Positions 30,197-38,513 of a stretch of DNA of 64,000 nucleotides are shown here, piece by piece; position 1 is the first letter of the stretch; each line of letters opens with the position of its first letter. The DNA is from Dyella sp. M7H15-1. Its GTDB lineage: Bacteria; Pseudomonadota; Gammaproteobacteria; Xanthomonadales; Rhodanobacteraceae. Below the pieces are notes generated by a model. That model ran no database searches. It was not told the origin of the DNA and saw only the letters and a program-made list of their open reading frames with translations. The position numbers and the translations under genes are program-made. The stretch lies in contig NZ_CP035300.1 of NCBI RefSeq assembly GCF_004114615.1, forward strand, positions 2,790,001 to 2,854,000. The letters are read 5' to 3'.

Positions 30197-31021
30197 TTAT
30201 TGCCTTGCTCCCCGCACATTGACTGGCAGGCTTCTGCCTGTGCTGCGGAAGGGGTTGATATCCAGTCCACCACGACGCGTGTAACGCGCATAGACGCTGA
30301 GCTGCTCCGGCGTGCAGCGCTTCATTACGTCGACAAAGATGCGCTCCACGCATTGTTCGTGGAATTCGTTGTGCAAGCGGAACGACACTAGATAGCGTAG
30401 CAAGCCCTCACGGTCGATCGCGGGGCCGCGATAGGTGATCTGCACGCTGCCCCAATCAGGCTGGCCGGTCACTGGGCAGTTGGAGCGAAGTAGGTCGGAA
30501 ACCAGCGTTTCCTCGACGCTATCACTGGCTGTGCTGATATGCAGGTAATCGGCCTTGGGCGGACCGTAGTCGTCGATCTTTACCGACAAGCTGTCAATCA
30601 ATTCACCTTCGAGATCTGCAAAAACATGCTTTGCTGCGCGTGGCTCGCGGATGTACACCATCACCGGCGCACCGGCTGCGCGAGACAAATCCTGTTGCAG
30701 CAGCGCACTCAATGCGGCAGCGTTCGCCACGGGCTCCTGTGCGAAGCCATTGAGGTACAGCTTGAACGACTTCGATTCGATGATGTTGGGCGATGTGGCC
30801 GGTATGTGAAATTCCGCCACCGCTGCTGTTGGCTTGCCATGCATGTCCAGCCAGGACAATTCATAGGCATTCCAGATATCCACACCATGGAAAGGCAGTG
30901 GCTGGTGCACGTCGATGTCATCGCGCTTGGTTTGCCGTGGAATTGGGAACAGCAGGCTGGGATCGTAGCGGTTGGCGTAGACGGTGTGCTTGCCGAGCGG
31001 GGAGTATTCGGGGGCAGTCAT
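30197..31021 (-). CDS. queF: NADPH-dependent preQ0 reductase QueF
   Basis: This 274-residue long-form (unimodular) QueF reduces 7-cyano-7-deazaguanine to preQ1 in queuosine synthesis. It begins with [23 protein letters not shown] and contains the QueF motif [12 protein letters not shown]. The catalytic cysteine is in [14 protein letters not shown] and the C-terminal half contains [17 protein letters not shown]. All family-defining residues are visible. No preQ1 riboswitch was recognised upstream. It is transcribed alone, opposite to the following S9 peptidase. Confidence 0.95.
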   Translation of the reverse strand: MTAPEYSPLGKHTVYANRYDPSLLFPIPRQTKRDDIDVHQPLPFHGVDIWNAYELSWLDMHGKPTAAVAEFHIPATSPNIIESKSFKLYLNGFAQEPVANAAALSALLQQDLSRAAGAPVMVYIREPRAAKHVFADLEGELIDSLSVKIDDYGPPKADYLHISTASDSVEETLVSDLLRSNCPVTGQPDWGSVQITYRGPAIDREGLLRYLVSFRLHNEFHEQCVERIFVDVMKRCTPEQLSVYARYTRRGGLDINPFRSTGRSLPVNVRGARQ

Positions 31022-31193
31022 TTTCTTATTCTAAACCAATAACAAGCACCTCCCGTTGTTGCGCAAACGGAATCCGTAACATGAGTACCTTTGGCATGGG
31101 TAGGGAGCGACACGCAGGGTTACGATCAACGGTTTGGGAGTAGCGGTGGTGCCAGCCATGCCGGCCTTTTCTGCAAGTTCAATGGGAGCAAAC

Positions 31194-33527
31194 ATGCGTT
31201 CGACAATCGGTTCGACAATCGGCATGTCGCGTCTGTACGGCGCACTGGTGTGTGGACTGCTGGCGGTGGCGTGGAGTCCTGGCAGTGCGATGGCCGATGG
31301 TCGGGTTCTGACCGCGCAAGATTATGCGCAAGCCGAGCGTTTCATGGTGTACAACACGGCGCCGCTGCTGGATCACGCAGTCAGTACCGTGCATTGGCTG
31401 GATGGTACGCATTTCTGGTATGTGGATCATGACGCCACGGGCGATCATTACCTGCAAATGGATGCCAGCAACGGCACCGTCTCGCCGCTGCTCGACCAGG
31501 CGAAGCTGGCGACGGCACTGACCGAGGCTGGCGAAAAATCGATCAAGGCCGACAAGCTCGGTCTTACCGATTTCCGTGTCGCCACGGATGGGCGCGACCA
31601 GATCGAAATGGGCGGCAAACACTATCTGTGCGACCTCAAGACCGAAGGCATATGCACGCTCGTGAAATCCGGCAAGGAACCGGGCGTGTTGTCGCCCGAT
31701 CGCAAGCAGCAAGCCTTTATCCGCAACTGGAACCTGTGGTTGCGCGATGTCGCCACCGGCAAGGAAACCCAGCTCACCACCCACGGCGTGGAAAACTACG
31801 GTTACGCCACCGACAATGCCGGTTGGAAGCATACGGATAACGCGATTCTGGAATGGTCACCCGATTCGAAGCAGATCGCTACGTTCCAGCAAGATCAGCG
31901 CCTTGACGGTGACATGTACCTGGTCACCACCAAGGTGGGTCATCCGGCACTGCAATCGTGGAAATATCCCTTGCCTGGCGACCAGCATGTCACCTTGATC
32001 GAGCGTGTGATCATCGATGTGTCGACCCGCAAAGTGGTACGCCTGAAAACGCCACCGGACCAGCATCGTTCCAGCCTGTGCGACGACATAAGCTGTGGCG
32101 ACAAGGGTGGCTGGGATGATGTGAAGTGGGCGCCGGACAGTAAGACGCTTGCCTTCGTCTCCACCTCGCGCGATCACAAGCATGAAACCTTCCGCATCGC
32201 TGACGCGAAAACCGACGAAGTGCGCACGGTGTTCCATGAAGACGCGCCCACTTACTTTGAAAGCGGCAACGGTGCGGTGAACTGGCGTTACCTGCCGGGT
32301 TCCAATGAGGCAATCTGGTACAGCGAGCGCAGCAACTGGGGCAACCTGTACCTCTACGATCTCGCCCATGGCCAGCTCAAGCATGCGATCACCACCGGTG
32401 AGGGCAATGTCACCGAGATACTGAAGGTGGACGACAAAACCCGTACCGTGTGGTTCCGTGGTGTGGGCCGCACCTCCGGCGTCAATCCGTACTATCAGCA
32501 ATTCTGGAAGGTGAGCCTGGATGGCGGACAGCCGGTGTTGCTGACGACTGAGCCGGCCGATCACACCATCACCATGTCCGATGACGGTAAGTATTTCATC
32601 GACAGTTATTCAACGCCCGTTACACCTCCGGTTGCCGTGCTGCGTGACGCGAACGATGGCCGCATCCTCACGACGGTGGCCAAGGGCGACATCAAGCGCC
32701 TGTTGGCAACGGGCTGGCATCCGCCGGAGCTGTTCACGGTGAAAGCACGCGACGGCAAGACGGATCTGTATGGCCTGATGTTCAAGCCCACGCATTTCGA
32801 CCCGCGGAAGAAGTATCCGATTGTCGACTACGTTTATCCGGGTCCGCAGAGCGGCTCCGTCGCGAGTTTCGGGTTCCTGCCTGCACACTATGACAATCAG
32901 TCGCTGGCTGAGCTGGGTTTTGTGGTGATAGCGATCAACGGCATGGGCACGCCGTGGCGCTCCAAGGCGTTCCACGACACGTGGTACGGCAACATGGGCG
33001 ATAACACCTTGCCGGACCAGGTGGCTGGTATCAAGGAGCTTGGTCAGCGTTATCCGTGGATCGACCTGGATCGGGTCGGCATCTGGGGTCACTCAGGCGG
33101 CGGCAACACAACGGCGGATGCGTTGTTCCGCTATCCGGATTTCTTCAAGGTCGGCTGGGCCGAAAGCGGCAATCACGACAATCGCGAGTACGAAGATGAT
33201 TGGGGCGAGAAATACCAGGGGCTGCTGGTCGGCAATAATTATGACAACCAGGCGAACCAACTCATTGCCGGTCATCTCAAGGGCAAGTTGATGCTGGTCC
33301 ACGGCATGATCGACGACAACGTGCCGCCGTACAGCACTCTGCTGGTCGCCGATGCGCTGATCAAGGCTAACAAGGATTTCGACATGCTGCTGCTGCCGAA
33401 CCAGCACCATGCCTACGACACGGACATGCCGTACGTCACCCGTCGTCGCTGGGATTACTTCGTGCACAACCTTGCCGGCGACACACCGCCGAAGGAGTAC
33501 GCACTCAAGCCCTGGCCCTGGCATTGA
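31194..33527 (+). CDS. S9 family serine peptidase (DPP IV-like), secreted
   Basis: This 777-residue peptidase has a signal peptide (LYGALVCGLLAVAWSPGSAMA), a DPP IV-type N-terminal beta-propeller (about 60-520) and a C-terminal alpha/beta-hydrolase domain. The nucleophile motif is GIWGHSGGGNT, the acid is in LVHGMIDDNVPP and the histidine in NQHHAYD. The family cleaves dipeptides or tripeptides from N-termini, often after proline. The ATG at 31194 has GGGAG upstream. The first codons contain a tandem 12-base repeat (TTCGACAATCGG twice), and an in-frame ATG at 31224 could also begin a good signal peptide. Confidence 0.9.
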   Translation: MRSTIGSTIGMSRLYGALVCGLLAVAWSPGSAMADGRVLTAQDYAQAERFMVYNTAPLLDHAVSTVHWLDGTHFWYVDHDATGDHYLQMDASNGTVSPLLDQAKLATALTEAGEKSIKADKLGLTDFRVATDGRDQIEMGGKHYLCDLKTEGICTLVKSGKEPGVLSPDRKQQAFIRNWNLWLRDVATGKETQLTTHGVENYGYATDNAGWKHTDNAILEWSPDSKQIATFQQDQRLDGDMYLVTTKVGHPALQSWKYPLPGDQHVTLIERVIIDVSTRKVVRLKTPPDQHRSSLCDDISCGDKGGWDDVKWAPDSKTLAFVSTSRDHKHETFRIADAKTDEVRTVFHEDAPTYFESGNGAVNWRYLPGSNEAIWYSERSNWGNLYLYDLAHGQLKHAITTGEGNVTEILKVDDKTRTVWFRGVGRTSGVNPYYQQFWKVSLDGGQPVLLTTEPADHTITMSDDGKYFIDSYSTPVTPPVAVLRDANDGRILTTVAKGDIKRLLATGWHPPELFTVKARDGKTDLYGLMFKPTHFDPRKKYPIVDYVYPGPQSGSVASFGFLPAHYDNQSLAELGFVVIAINGMGTPWRSKAFHDTWYGNMGDNTLPDQVAGIKELGQRYPWIDLDRVGIWGHSGGGNTTADALFRYPDFFKVGWAESGNHDNREYEDDWGEKYQGLLVGNNYDNQANQLIAGHLKGKLMLVHGMIDDNVPPYSTLLVADALIKANKDFDMLLLPNQHHAYDTDMPYVTRRRWDYFVHNLAGDTPPKEYALKPWPWH

Positions 33528-33805
33528 AGTCACGCATGCGAGCCGCAGTAAAAGCATTTGCCTGCTGCTACGGCTTCATCTTGTTTCACCTTTGTGCTGC
33601 CTGCACAGGCTGACATGCATGCGATGTCGGCGCGGGTGTGGTCAATAGGCCATCTGGCCTGTTTCATCCAAGCCGGATGAACTGAACATCAACCACATGG
33701 AAATCGTTCCCGCACTCCATGCGCCTCTTGAGGTCACATATCCGGTGCATATTTCCAGCACGACCGGCGTTGGCCGGCACTCGTATACAGCGCAACGGTG
33801 ATCTC
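33528..33805. other. Intergenic region before the DUF2076 gene
   Basis: In these 278 bases I see no credible gene, strong terminator or RNA structure. Presumably it holds the 3' end of the peptidase transcript and the promoter of the DUF2076 gene. Confidence 0.4.
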
Positions 33806-34453
33806 ATGACTCCTCAGGAACAACTCCTCCTCGATGATTTCCTTCAGCGCCTGGCCGCCGTGAATGGCGTAGCCAAGGACACCCAGGCCGATGCGCTGAT
33901 TCGCCAGCGCCTGGCCAGCCAGCCCGATGCGCTCTATTTGCTGGTGCAGCGCAGCCTGCTGCAACAGCATGCGTTGGATGCCGCCAAGGCCCAGATTTCG
34001 CAACTTCAAGCCCAGTTGGGTGGACAGCAGGGTGGCGGCAGCTTCCTGGGTGGCCAGCAGTCGTCCGCATGGGGCGCCGCACCGCCGGCTTATCCGCCGA
34101 TGCCGCCACCACAACAGGCCCCAGCCCCCACTTGGCGTGAACGCCTGTTCGGTAGTGCGTCTGCCACAACGCAAGGTGGTGGTTCCAGTTTCTTGTCCAG
34201 CGCGGCCACCACGGCGGCGGGTGTTGCGGGCGGCATGTTTCTGTTCAACGGTATTGAAGATTTGCTGGGCGGTCACCGCGGTGGTGGTTTCTTCGGCGGT
34301 GGTCAGCCGGAAGTGATCGAGAACGTCACCGAGAACAATTTCTTCGATGACGGCAATCTGTCGAACGGTGGCGGGCAGGATTTTTCGTCTACCGATTTCG
34401 ATGATGCCAACTTCGATAGCGGTGGCTTTGACGACGACAATAGTTGGACCTGA
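33806..34453 (+). CDS. DUF2076 family protein
   Basis: This 215-residue protein has the DUF2076 N-terminal region: MTPQEQLLLDDFLQRLA, DALIRQRLASQPDALYLLVQR and a short coiled-coil AKAQISQLQAQL. A Gly/Gln/Pro-rich stretch follows, then a small hydrophobic segment (AGVAGGMFLFNGIEDLLGG) and an acidic Asp/Asn/Phe-rich tail ending DDDNSWT. DUF2076 proteins have no assigned function; the architecture resembles periplasmic ligand-binding-associated proteins. The start at 33806 fits the conserved MTPQE beginning. A terminator hairpin follows at 34478. Confidence 0.85.
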   Translation: MTPQEQLLLDDFLQRLAAVNGVAKDTQADALIRQRLASQPDALYLLVQRSLLQQHALDAAKAQISQLQAQLGGQQGGGSFLGGQQSSAWGAAPPAYPPMPPPQQAPAPTWRERLFGSASATTQGGGSSFLSSAATTAAGVAGGMFLFNGIEDLLGGHRGGGFFGGGQPEVIENVTENNFFDDGNLSNGGGQDFSSTDFDDANFDSGGFDDDNSWT

Positions 34454-34477
34454 GTTCGCCGCGTCATGCGGCAACAA

Positions 34478-34508
34478 AAACGCCTGGGCCATTTGGCTCC
34501 GGGCGTTT
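34478..34508 (+). terminator. Probable rho-independent terminator
   Basis: AAACGCC (34478-34484) pairs with GGCGTTT (34502-34508), extended inward by further G-C pairs and wobbles, and is followed by TTTGTTTGG after the stem on the plus strand. The GGGCGTTTGTTTGG segment is repeated once more just downstream. Confidence 0.55.
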
Positions 34509-34748
34509 GTTTGGTTCGGGCGTTTGTTTGGTATGAAGCAAGCACTCGTGCTAACCCCAATGGCACTAACTTAAGCCACTCTCTCTTCAGGAAAGCTTAA
34601 GAGCTAACCTGATCGACCAGGCCCCATTCTTCGCAAGAAGGGTTACCAGCTGATGCTAAGCTTCGCGACTCCCCGTCGCGGGCGGGACCTCAAGTGATCA
34701 TCGTCGACTCATCCATACGGCTGATGATCCTAGACTGGCAGCACAGCT
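34509..34748. other. Non-coding boundary of the defence-type island
   Basis: This region of about 240 bases precedes the helicase gene. It holds small hairpins (for example CGCGAC/GTCGCG around 34664-34680) but no tRNA or gene that I can support. The sequence is less GC-rich in its first half. It may contain the island junction and the helicase promoter. Confidence 0.35.
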
Positions 34749-37673
34749 ATGAGAATTCTTGAATACATCGGCCTGGATACCGCAGGCTTTGCCAAGCCCT
34801 ACCGCAAGGTCGCCGAAGCGATTGGCGCGGGTGATTTCCGTGCCGCGCAAGTCAAGAAACTGTCCAATCTGGCGCACGGCAAGTTCTATCGCGCCAAGCT
34901 GGACGACACCAATCGCTTGCTGTTCAGTCTGGTTCGGCATGGCGACGAGGTATGCGTGCTGATGCTGGAAGTGATCGCCAACCACGATTACGACAAATCA
35001 CGCTTCCTGCGCGGCGCCGCCATCGACGAGAGCAAAATTCCCGACATTGATGTCGTTGAGGCCGGTCGCGATGCGCAACTGCTGCGCTACCTGCATCCCG
35101 AGCGGACCACGCTGCACCTGCTCGACAAGCCCATTTCGTTCGACGATACCCAACATGCGATCTATCACACGCCTGCACCGCTGATCGTGATCGGCAGCGC
35201 TGGCAGCGGCAAGACCGCCTTGACGCTGGAAAAGCTCAAGCAGGCCAAGGGCGACGTGTTGTACGTCACCCACTCGGCTTATCTGGCGCAGAGCGCGCGC
35301 GACTTGTACTACGCCAACGGCTTCGAGCACGCGGAGCAGGATGCCGTCTTCCTCTCTTATCGCGAATTCATAGAGTCGATACACGTGCCGCAGGGCAGGG
35401 AAGCGCATTGGCGCGACTTCGCGGCCTGGTTCGCGCGCATGAAGCAATCCTTTCGCGACATCGACGCACATCAAGCGTTCGAAGAAATCCGCGGCGTGCT
35501 TTCCGCGTCGGCGAGTGGCGTGTTGTCCCGCGAAGACTACCGCGCACTGGGCGTGCGGCAATCGATCTTCGCCGAAGACAAACGCGACGCACTGTATGAC
35601 CTCTTCGAGAAATACCGCGCCTGGTTGACCGAGTCCAACCTGTTCGACCTGAACCTGGTGGCGCAGGCTTGGATGGCCCGCGCACAAGCGCGCTACGACT
35701 TCGTGGTGATCGACGAAGTGCAGGACATCACGCCCGTGCAACTGGCGCTGGTGCTGAAAACGCTCAAGCAGGCGGGTCATTTCCTGTTGTGCGGCGATTC
35801 CAACCAGATCGTCCATCCCAATTTCTTCTCCTGGTCGCAGGTCAAGAGCCTGTTCTGGAAAGATCCGGCGCTGGCCGAGCGGCAGGAGCTGCGCGTGCTG
35901 TCGGCCAATTTCCGCAACGGCCAGCAAGCCACGCGCGTGGCCAACCAGTTGCTGAAGATCAAGCACAACCGCTTCGGCTCCATCGATCGCGAAAGCAACT
36001 ACCTGGTGCAACCGGTGGGCGGTGATGTCGGTGCCGTGCATCTATGGCCGGACAAGGACGCCAGCAAGAAAGAGTTGAATCAGCAGACCGCCAAGTCCAC
36101 GCAGTTCGCCGTACTGGTGATGCGCGACGAAGACAAGGCCGAGGCCAGAAAACATTTTTCCACGCCGCTGCTGTTTTCCATACACGAAGCCAAGGGTCTG
36201 GAGTACGAGAACATCGTGCTCTACCGCTTCGTATCCAGCCATCGTGCCGAGTTTTCAGAAATCGCCAACGGTGTCGATCGATCCGCCCTGGCCGCCGAAC
36301 AACTCGACTACCGGCGTGCCAAGGACAAGAGCGACAAATCGCTGGAGGTCTACAAGTTCTTCGTCAACGCGCTTTACGTAGCCTTGACGCGTGCGATCCG
36401 CAATATCTATGTGATCGAATCCAATACCCAGCACGAACTGTTCCCCTTGCTGGAATTGTCCGTGGCCAGCCAGACGCGCGTCGAAGCCCGGCAGTCGACC
36501 CTGGAAGAGTGGCAGAAAGAGGCACGCAAGCTCGAACTGCAAGGCAAGCAGGAGCAGGCCGATGCGATCCGGCAAAGCATTCTGAAGCAGAAGCCAGTGC
36601 CTTGGACCGTGCTGGACCAAGCGCAATCGCAATCGCTACTGGCGACCGTGTTCCAGCAGCAGGCGCCGGGCGGTAAGCCGAGGCAGCAGTTGCTGGAAAT
36701 TGCCGCCTGTCATGACATACCGGTCGTGGCCTCCGCGCTGGATCGGATGAATTACGGTGCGGCTAAAACGTTCTTGCAACAACGTAACTTCCTGGCGCGT
36801 AAAACCTACGACAGCTACTTCCTGCCCAGCTTCAAGAACGTGCTGCGCCAATGCGACGAGCATGGCGTCGAACACCGCCTGCCAATGAACCTCACGCCGC
36901 TGATGGCGGCGGCATCCGCCGGCAACATCGCCTTGGTCGAGGCTTTGCTGGAACGCGGCGCCGATCGCGAAGCGAGCGATCATTTCGGCGCGAACGCGTT
37001 GCACTGGGCCATGCGCGAGGCCTTCGCCGATGCCAAATTCGCCCGCGAGCGTTTCGCGCGGCTCTACGATCTGTTGGCGCCCTCATCGGTGGACGTGAAC
37101 ACCGGCGAGCGCCTGGTTCGTCTTGATCGTCACCTGTCGGAATATTTCCTGTTCCAGACGCTGTGGGCCTTATTCAAAACCTGCTTTACCCATCCACAGC
37201 GGCACGCCCACGCCGCCTTCGAAGCAAGGATGATTATCGAAGCCTGGGAGTCCTTGCCGGGCGCCGTCGTCAGGGCGGAGCGCAAAAAGCGCACCCACGT
37301 GAACCAGGTATTGGCACGCAACGAAGTGGCCCGCGAATACGCCTACAACCGCGATCTGTTCATCCGCGTCGCGCAGGGCTGGTACCAGTTCAACCCCGAC
37401 TTATCGGTACGGCGCAAGATCAATGGCGAGGAAACTTGGGTGCGGATGTTCCAGGTCTTGAACCTGCCGTTTCTCAAGGAACTGGCATGGCCGCAAAACG
37501 CAGCGCGGGTCGATGACTATCTGGGGTTTGCACTGCTGCCGGAGCAGCCACCCGGCGTGCTCACCCAATGGCTGGCCAGCTTGCCCAGGCAAGCCGCCGA
37601 GCCAAAATCGGTGGCAGCCGCGACGCGGAAACCCAGTCACGCGGCCGGGCGTGGCGTGAAGCGGCGCTGGTAG
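34749..37673 (+). CDS. RelE-like/SF1 helicase/ankyrin multidomain protein
   Basis: This 974-residue protein has an unusual domain order. Residues about 1-90 resemble RelE/ParE toxins (VKKLSNLAHGKFYRAKL, RLLFSLVRHGDEVCVLMLEV, HDYDKSRFL). Residues about 140-560 are a UvrD/Pif1-like SF1 helicase core: Walker A GSAGSGKTA at 149-157, Walker B VVIDEVQD at 319-326, CGDSNQIVHPN at 348-358, SANFRN at 385-390, HEAKGLEYENIVLYRF at 479-494 and LYVALTRA at 542-549. Residues about 713-760 carry one or two ankyrin repeats (TPLMAAASAGNIALVEALLERGAD). The C-terminal 200 residues are unrecognised. It heads an island with a toxin-antitoxin pair and a type I restriction system, suggesting a phage-defence role; this is inference. 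Confidence 0.8.
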   Translation: MRILEYIGLDTAGFAKPYRKVAEAIGAGDFRAAQVKKLSNLAHGKFYRAKLDDTNRLLFSLVRHGDEVCVLMLEVIANHDYDKSRFLRGAAIDESKIPDIDVVEAGRDAQLLRYLHPERTTLHLLDKPISFDDTQHAIYHTPAPLIVIGSAGSGKTALTLEKLKQAKGDVLYVTHSAYLAQSARDLYYANGFEHAEQDAVFLSYREFIESIHVPQGREAHWRDFAAWFARMKQSFRDIDAHQAFEEIRGVLSASASGVLSREDYRALGVRQSIFAEDKRDALYDLFEKYRAWLTESNLFDLNLVAQAWMARAQARYDFVVIDEVQDITPVQLALVLKTLKQAGHFLLCGDSNQIVHPNFFSWSQVKSLFWKDPALAERQELRVLSANFRNGQQATRVANQLLKIKHNRFGSIDRESNYLVQPVGGDVGAVHLWPDKDASKKELNQQTAKSTQFAVLVMRDEDKAEARKHFSTPLLFSIHEAKGLEYENIVLYRFVSSHRAEFSEIANGVDRSALAAEQLDYRRAKDKSDKSLEVYKFFVNALYVALTRAIRNIYVIESNTQHELFPLLELSVASQTRVEARQSTLEEWQKEARKLELQGKQEQADAIRQSILKQKPVPWTVLDQAQSQSLLATVFQQQAPGGKPRQQLLEIAACHDIPVVASALDRMNYGAAKTFLQQRNFLARKTYDSYFLPSFKNVLRQCDEHGVEHRLPMNLTPLMAAASAGNIALVEALLERGADREASDHFGANALHWAMREAFADAKFARERFARLYDLLAPSSVDVNTGERLVRLDRHLSEYFLFQTLWALFKTCFTHPQRHAHAAFEARMIIEAWESLPGAVVRAERKKRTHVNQVLARNEVAREYAYNRDLFIRVAQGWYQFNPDLSVRRKINGEETWVRMFQVLNLPFLKELAWPQNAARVDDYLGFALLPEQPPGVLTQWLASLPRQAAEPKSVAAATRKPSHAAGRGVKRRW

Positions 37674-37772
37674 CGGGTGCGATGGCTGCCATCCATGCCG
37701 CCGGCAGCTGCAAACCTTGCGCTCCGCATCGCCTTACGTCAAAGTAAGGATTGTGAAGATAAGGAGGCGAAC

Positions 37773-38018
37773 ATGGCTTCTGCCACGGTAACATCGAAGG
37801 GGCAGGTCACCATCCCCGTGGACGTGCGCACCCATCTTGGCCTGGCCACCGGGGACCGGATCGAATTCGTCCTCAATGAAGCAACCGGCCGGTACGAGGT
37901 GGTGCCCGCGACGCGTTCAGTCACCGCACTCAAGGGCATCATCCGCAAGCCGGCCAAGCCGGTGACGATTGAGGACATGAATGCGGCGATCGCCGAGCAA
38001 GGCGGTTCGGCCAAATGA
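37773..38018 (+). CDS. AbrB/MazE-type antitoxin
   Basis: This 81-residue protein has an AbrB/SpoVT swapped-hairpin DNA-binding domain (SATVTSKGQVTIPVDVRTHLGLATGDRIEFVL). A C-terminal tail (KGIIRKPAKPVTIEDMNAAIAEQ) typically wraps the PIN toxin. AAGGAGG lies seven bases before the ATG at 37773; a longer frame upstream lacks this support. Its stop overlaps the toxin start (ATGA), so the pair is coupled and probably autoregulated by the antitoxin. Confidence 0.9.
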   Translation: MASATVTSKGQVTIPVDVRTHLGLATGDRIEFVLNEATGRYEVVPATRSVTALKGIIRKPAKPVTIEDMNAAIAEQGGSAK

Positions 38019-38410
38019 TCGGTCTGGATACGAATGTGCTGGTGCGCTATGTCGCGCAGGACGATCCCGTGCAGGCAAAAAAAGCCGGCGCACTCATTGA
38101 ATCGCTGACACCCGAGCACCCGGGCTATGTCACTCAGGTGGCCCTTATCGAGGTCGTCTGGGTGCTTGGCCGGGCGTATGGTGTTGAGCGCGGCGAGATT
38201 GCGCGGGTGATCGAGGCTTTGCTTCGCACCAAGGAAATAGTCGTGGAAGCGGCGGAGACCGTGTGGAAAGCGCTGCGGCTCTACGCGGGCTCATCCGCGG
38301 ATTTCGCCGACTGCCTGATCGAACGGGCCTGCTATCAGGCGCAATGCGAGCACACGGTAACGTTTGATGCCAAGGCAGCCAAAGCGACTGGCATGCGCTT
38401 GATCAAGTAA
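38015..38410 (+). CDS. PIN-domain toxin (VapC-like ribonuclease)
   Basis: This 131-residue PIN-domain RNase has the conserved acidic residues of the fold: [17 protein letters not shown] with the first aspartate, [16 protein letters not shown] with the glutamate, [14 protein letters not shown] with the central acidic cluster, and [15 protein letters not shown] near the end. Such toxins cleave specific RNAs and are neutralised by the AbrB-type protein immediately upstream, with a 4-base overlap. It lies between the helicase gene and hsdM. Confidence 0.92.
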   Translation: MIGLDTNVLVRYVAQDDPVQAKKAGALIESLTPEHPGYVTQVALIEVVWVLGRAYGVERGEIARVIEALLRTKEIVVEAAETVWKALRLYAGSSADFADCLIERACYQAQCEHTVTFDAKAAKATGMRLIK

Positions 38411-38513
38411 GCGGATGGGGCGCGGCGCAGCCAGATGGAAGCGCGCCCCCCCTCGCCACGATCGACTGATTGGCGATCGCACGACTTATAACAACACCCT
38501 ATCCGGATATCCC

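Noticed and set aside
34664-34680. CGCGAC/GTCGCG hairpin before the helicase gene as part of an RNA gene
   Set aside because: An isolated short hairpin with no larger fold recognised; retained only as part of the non-coding boundary.
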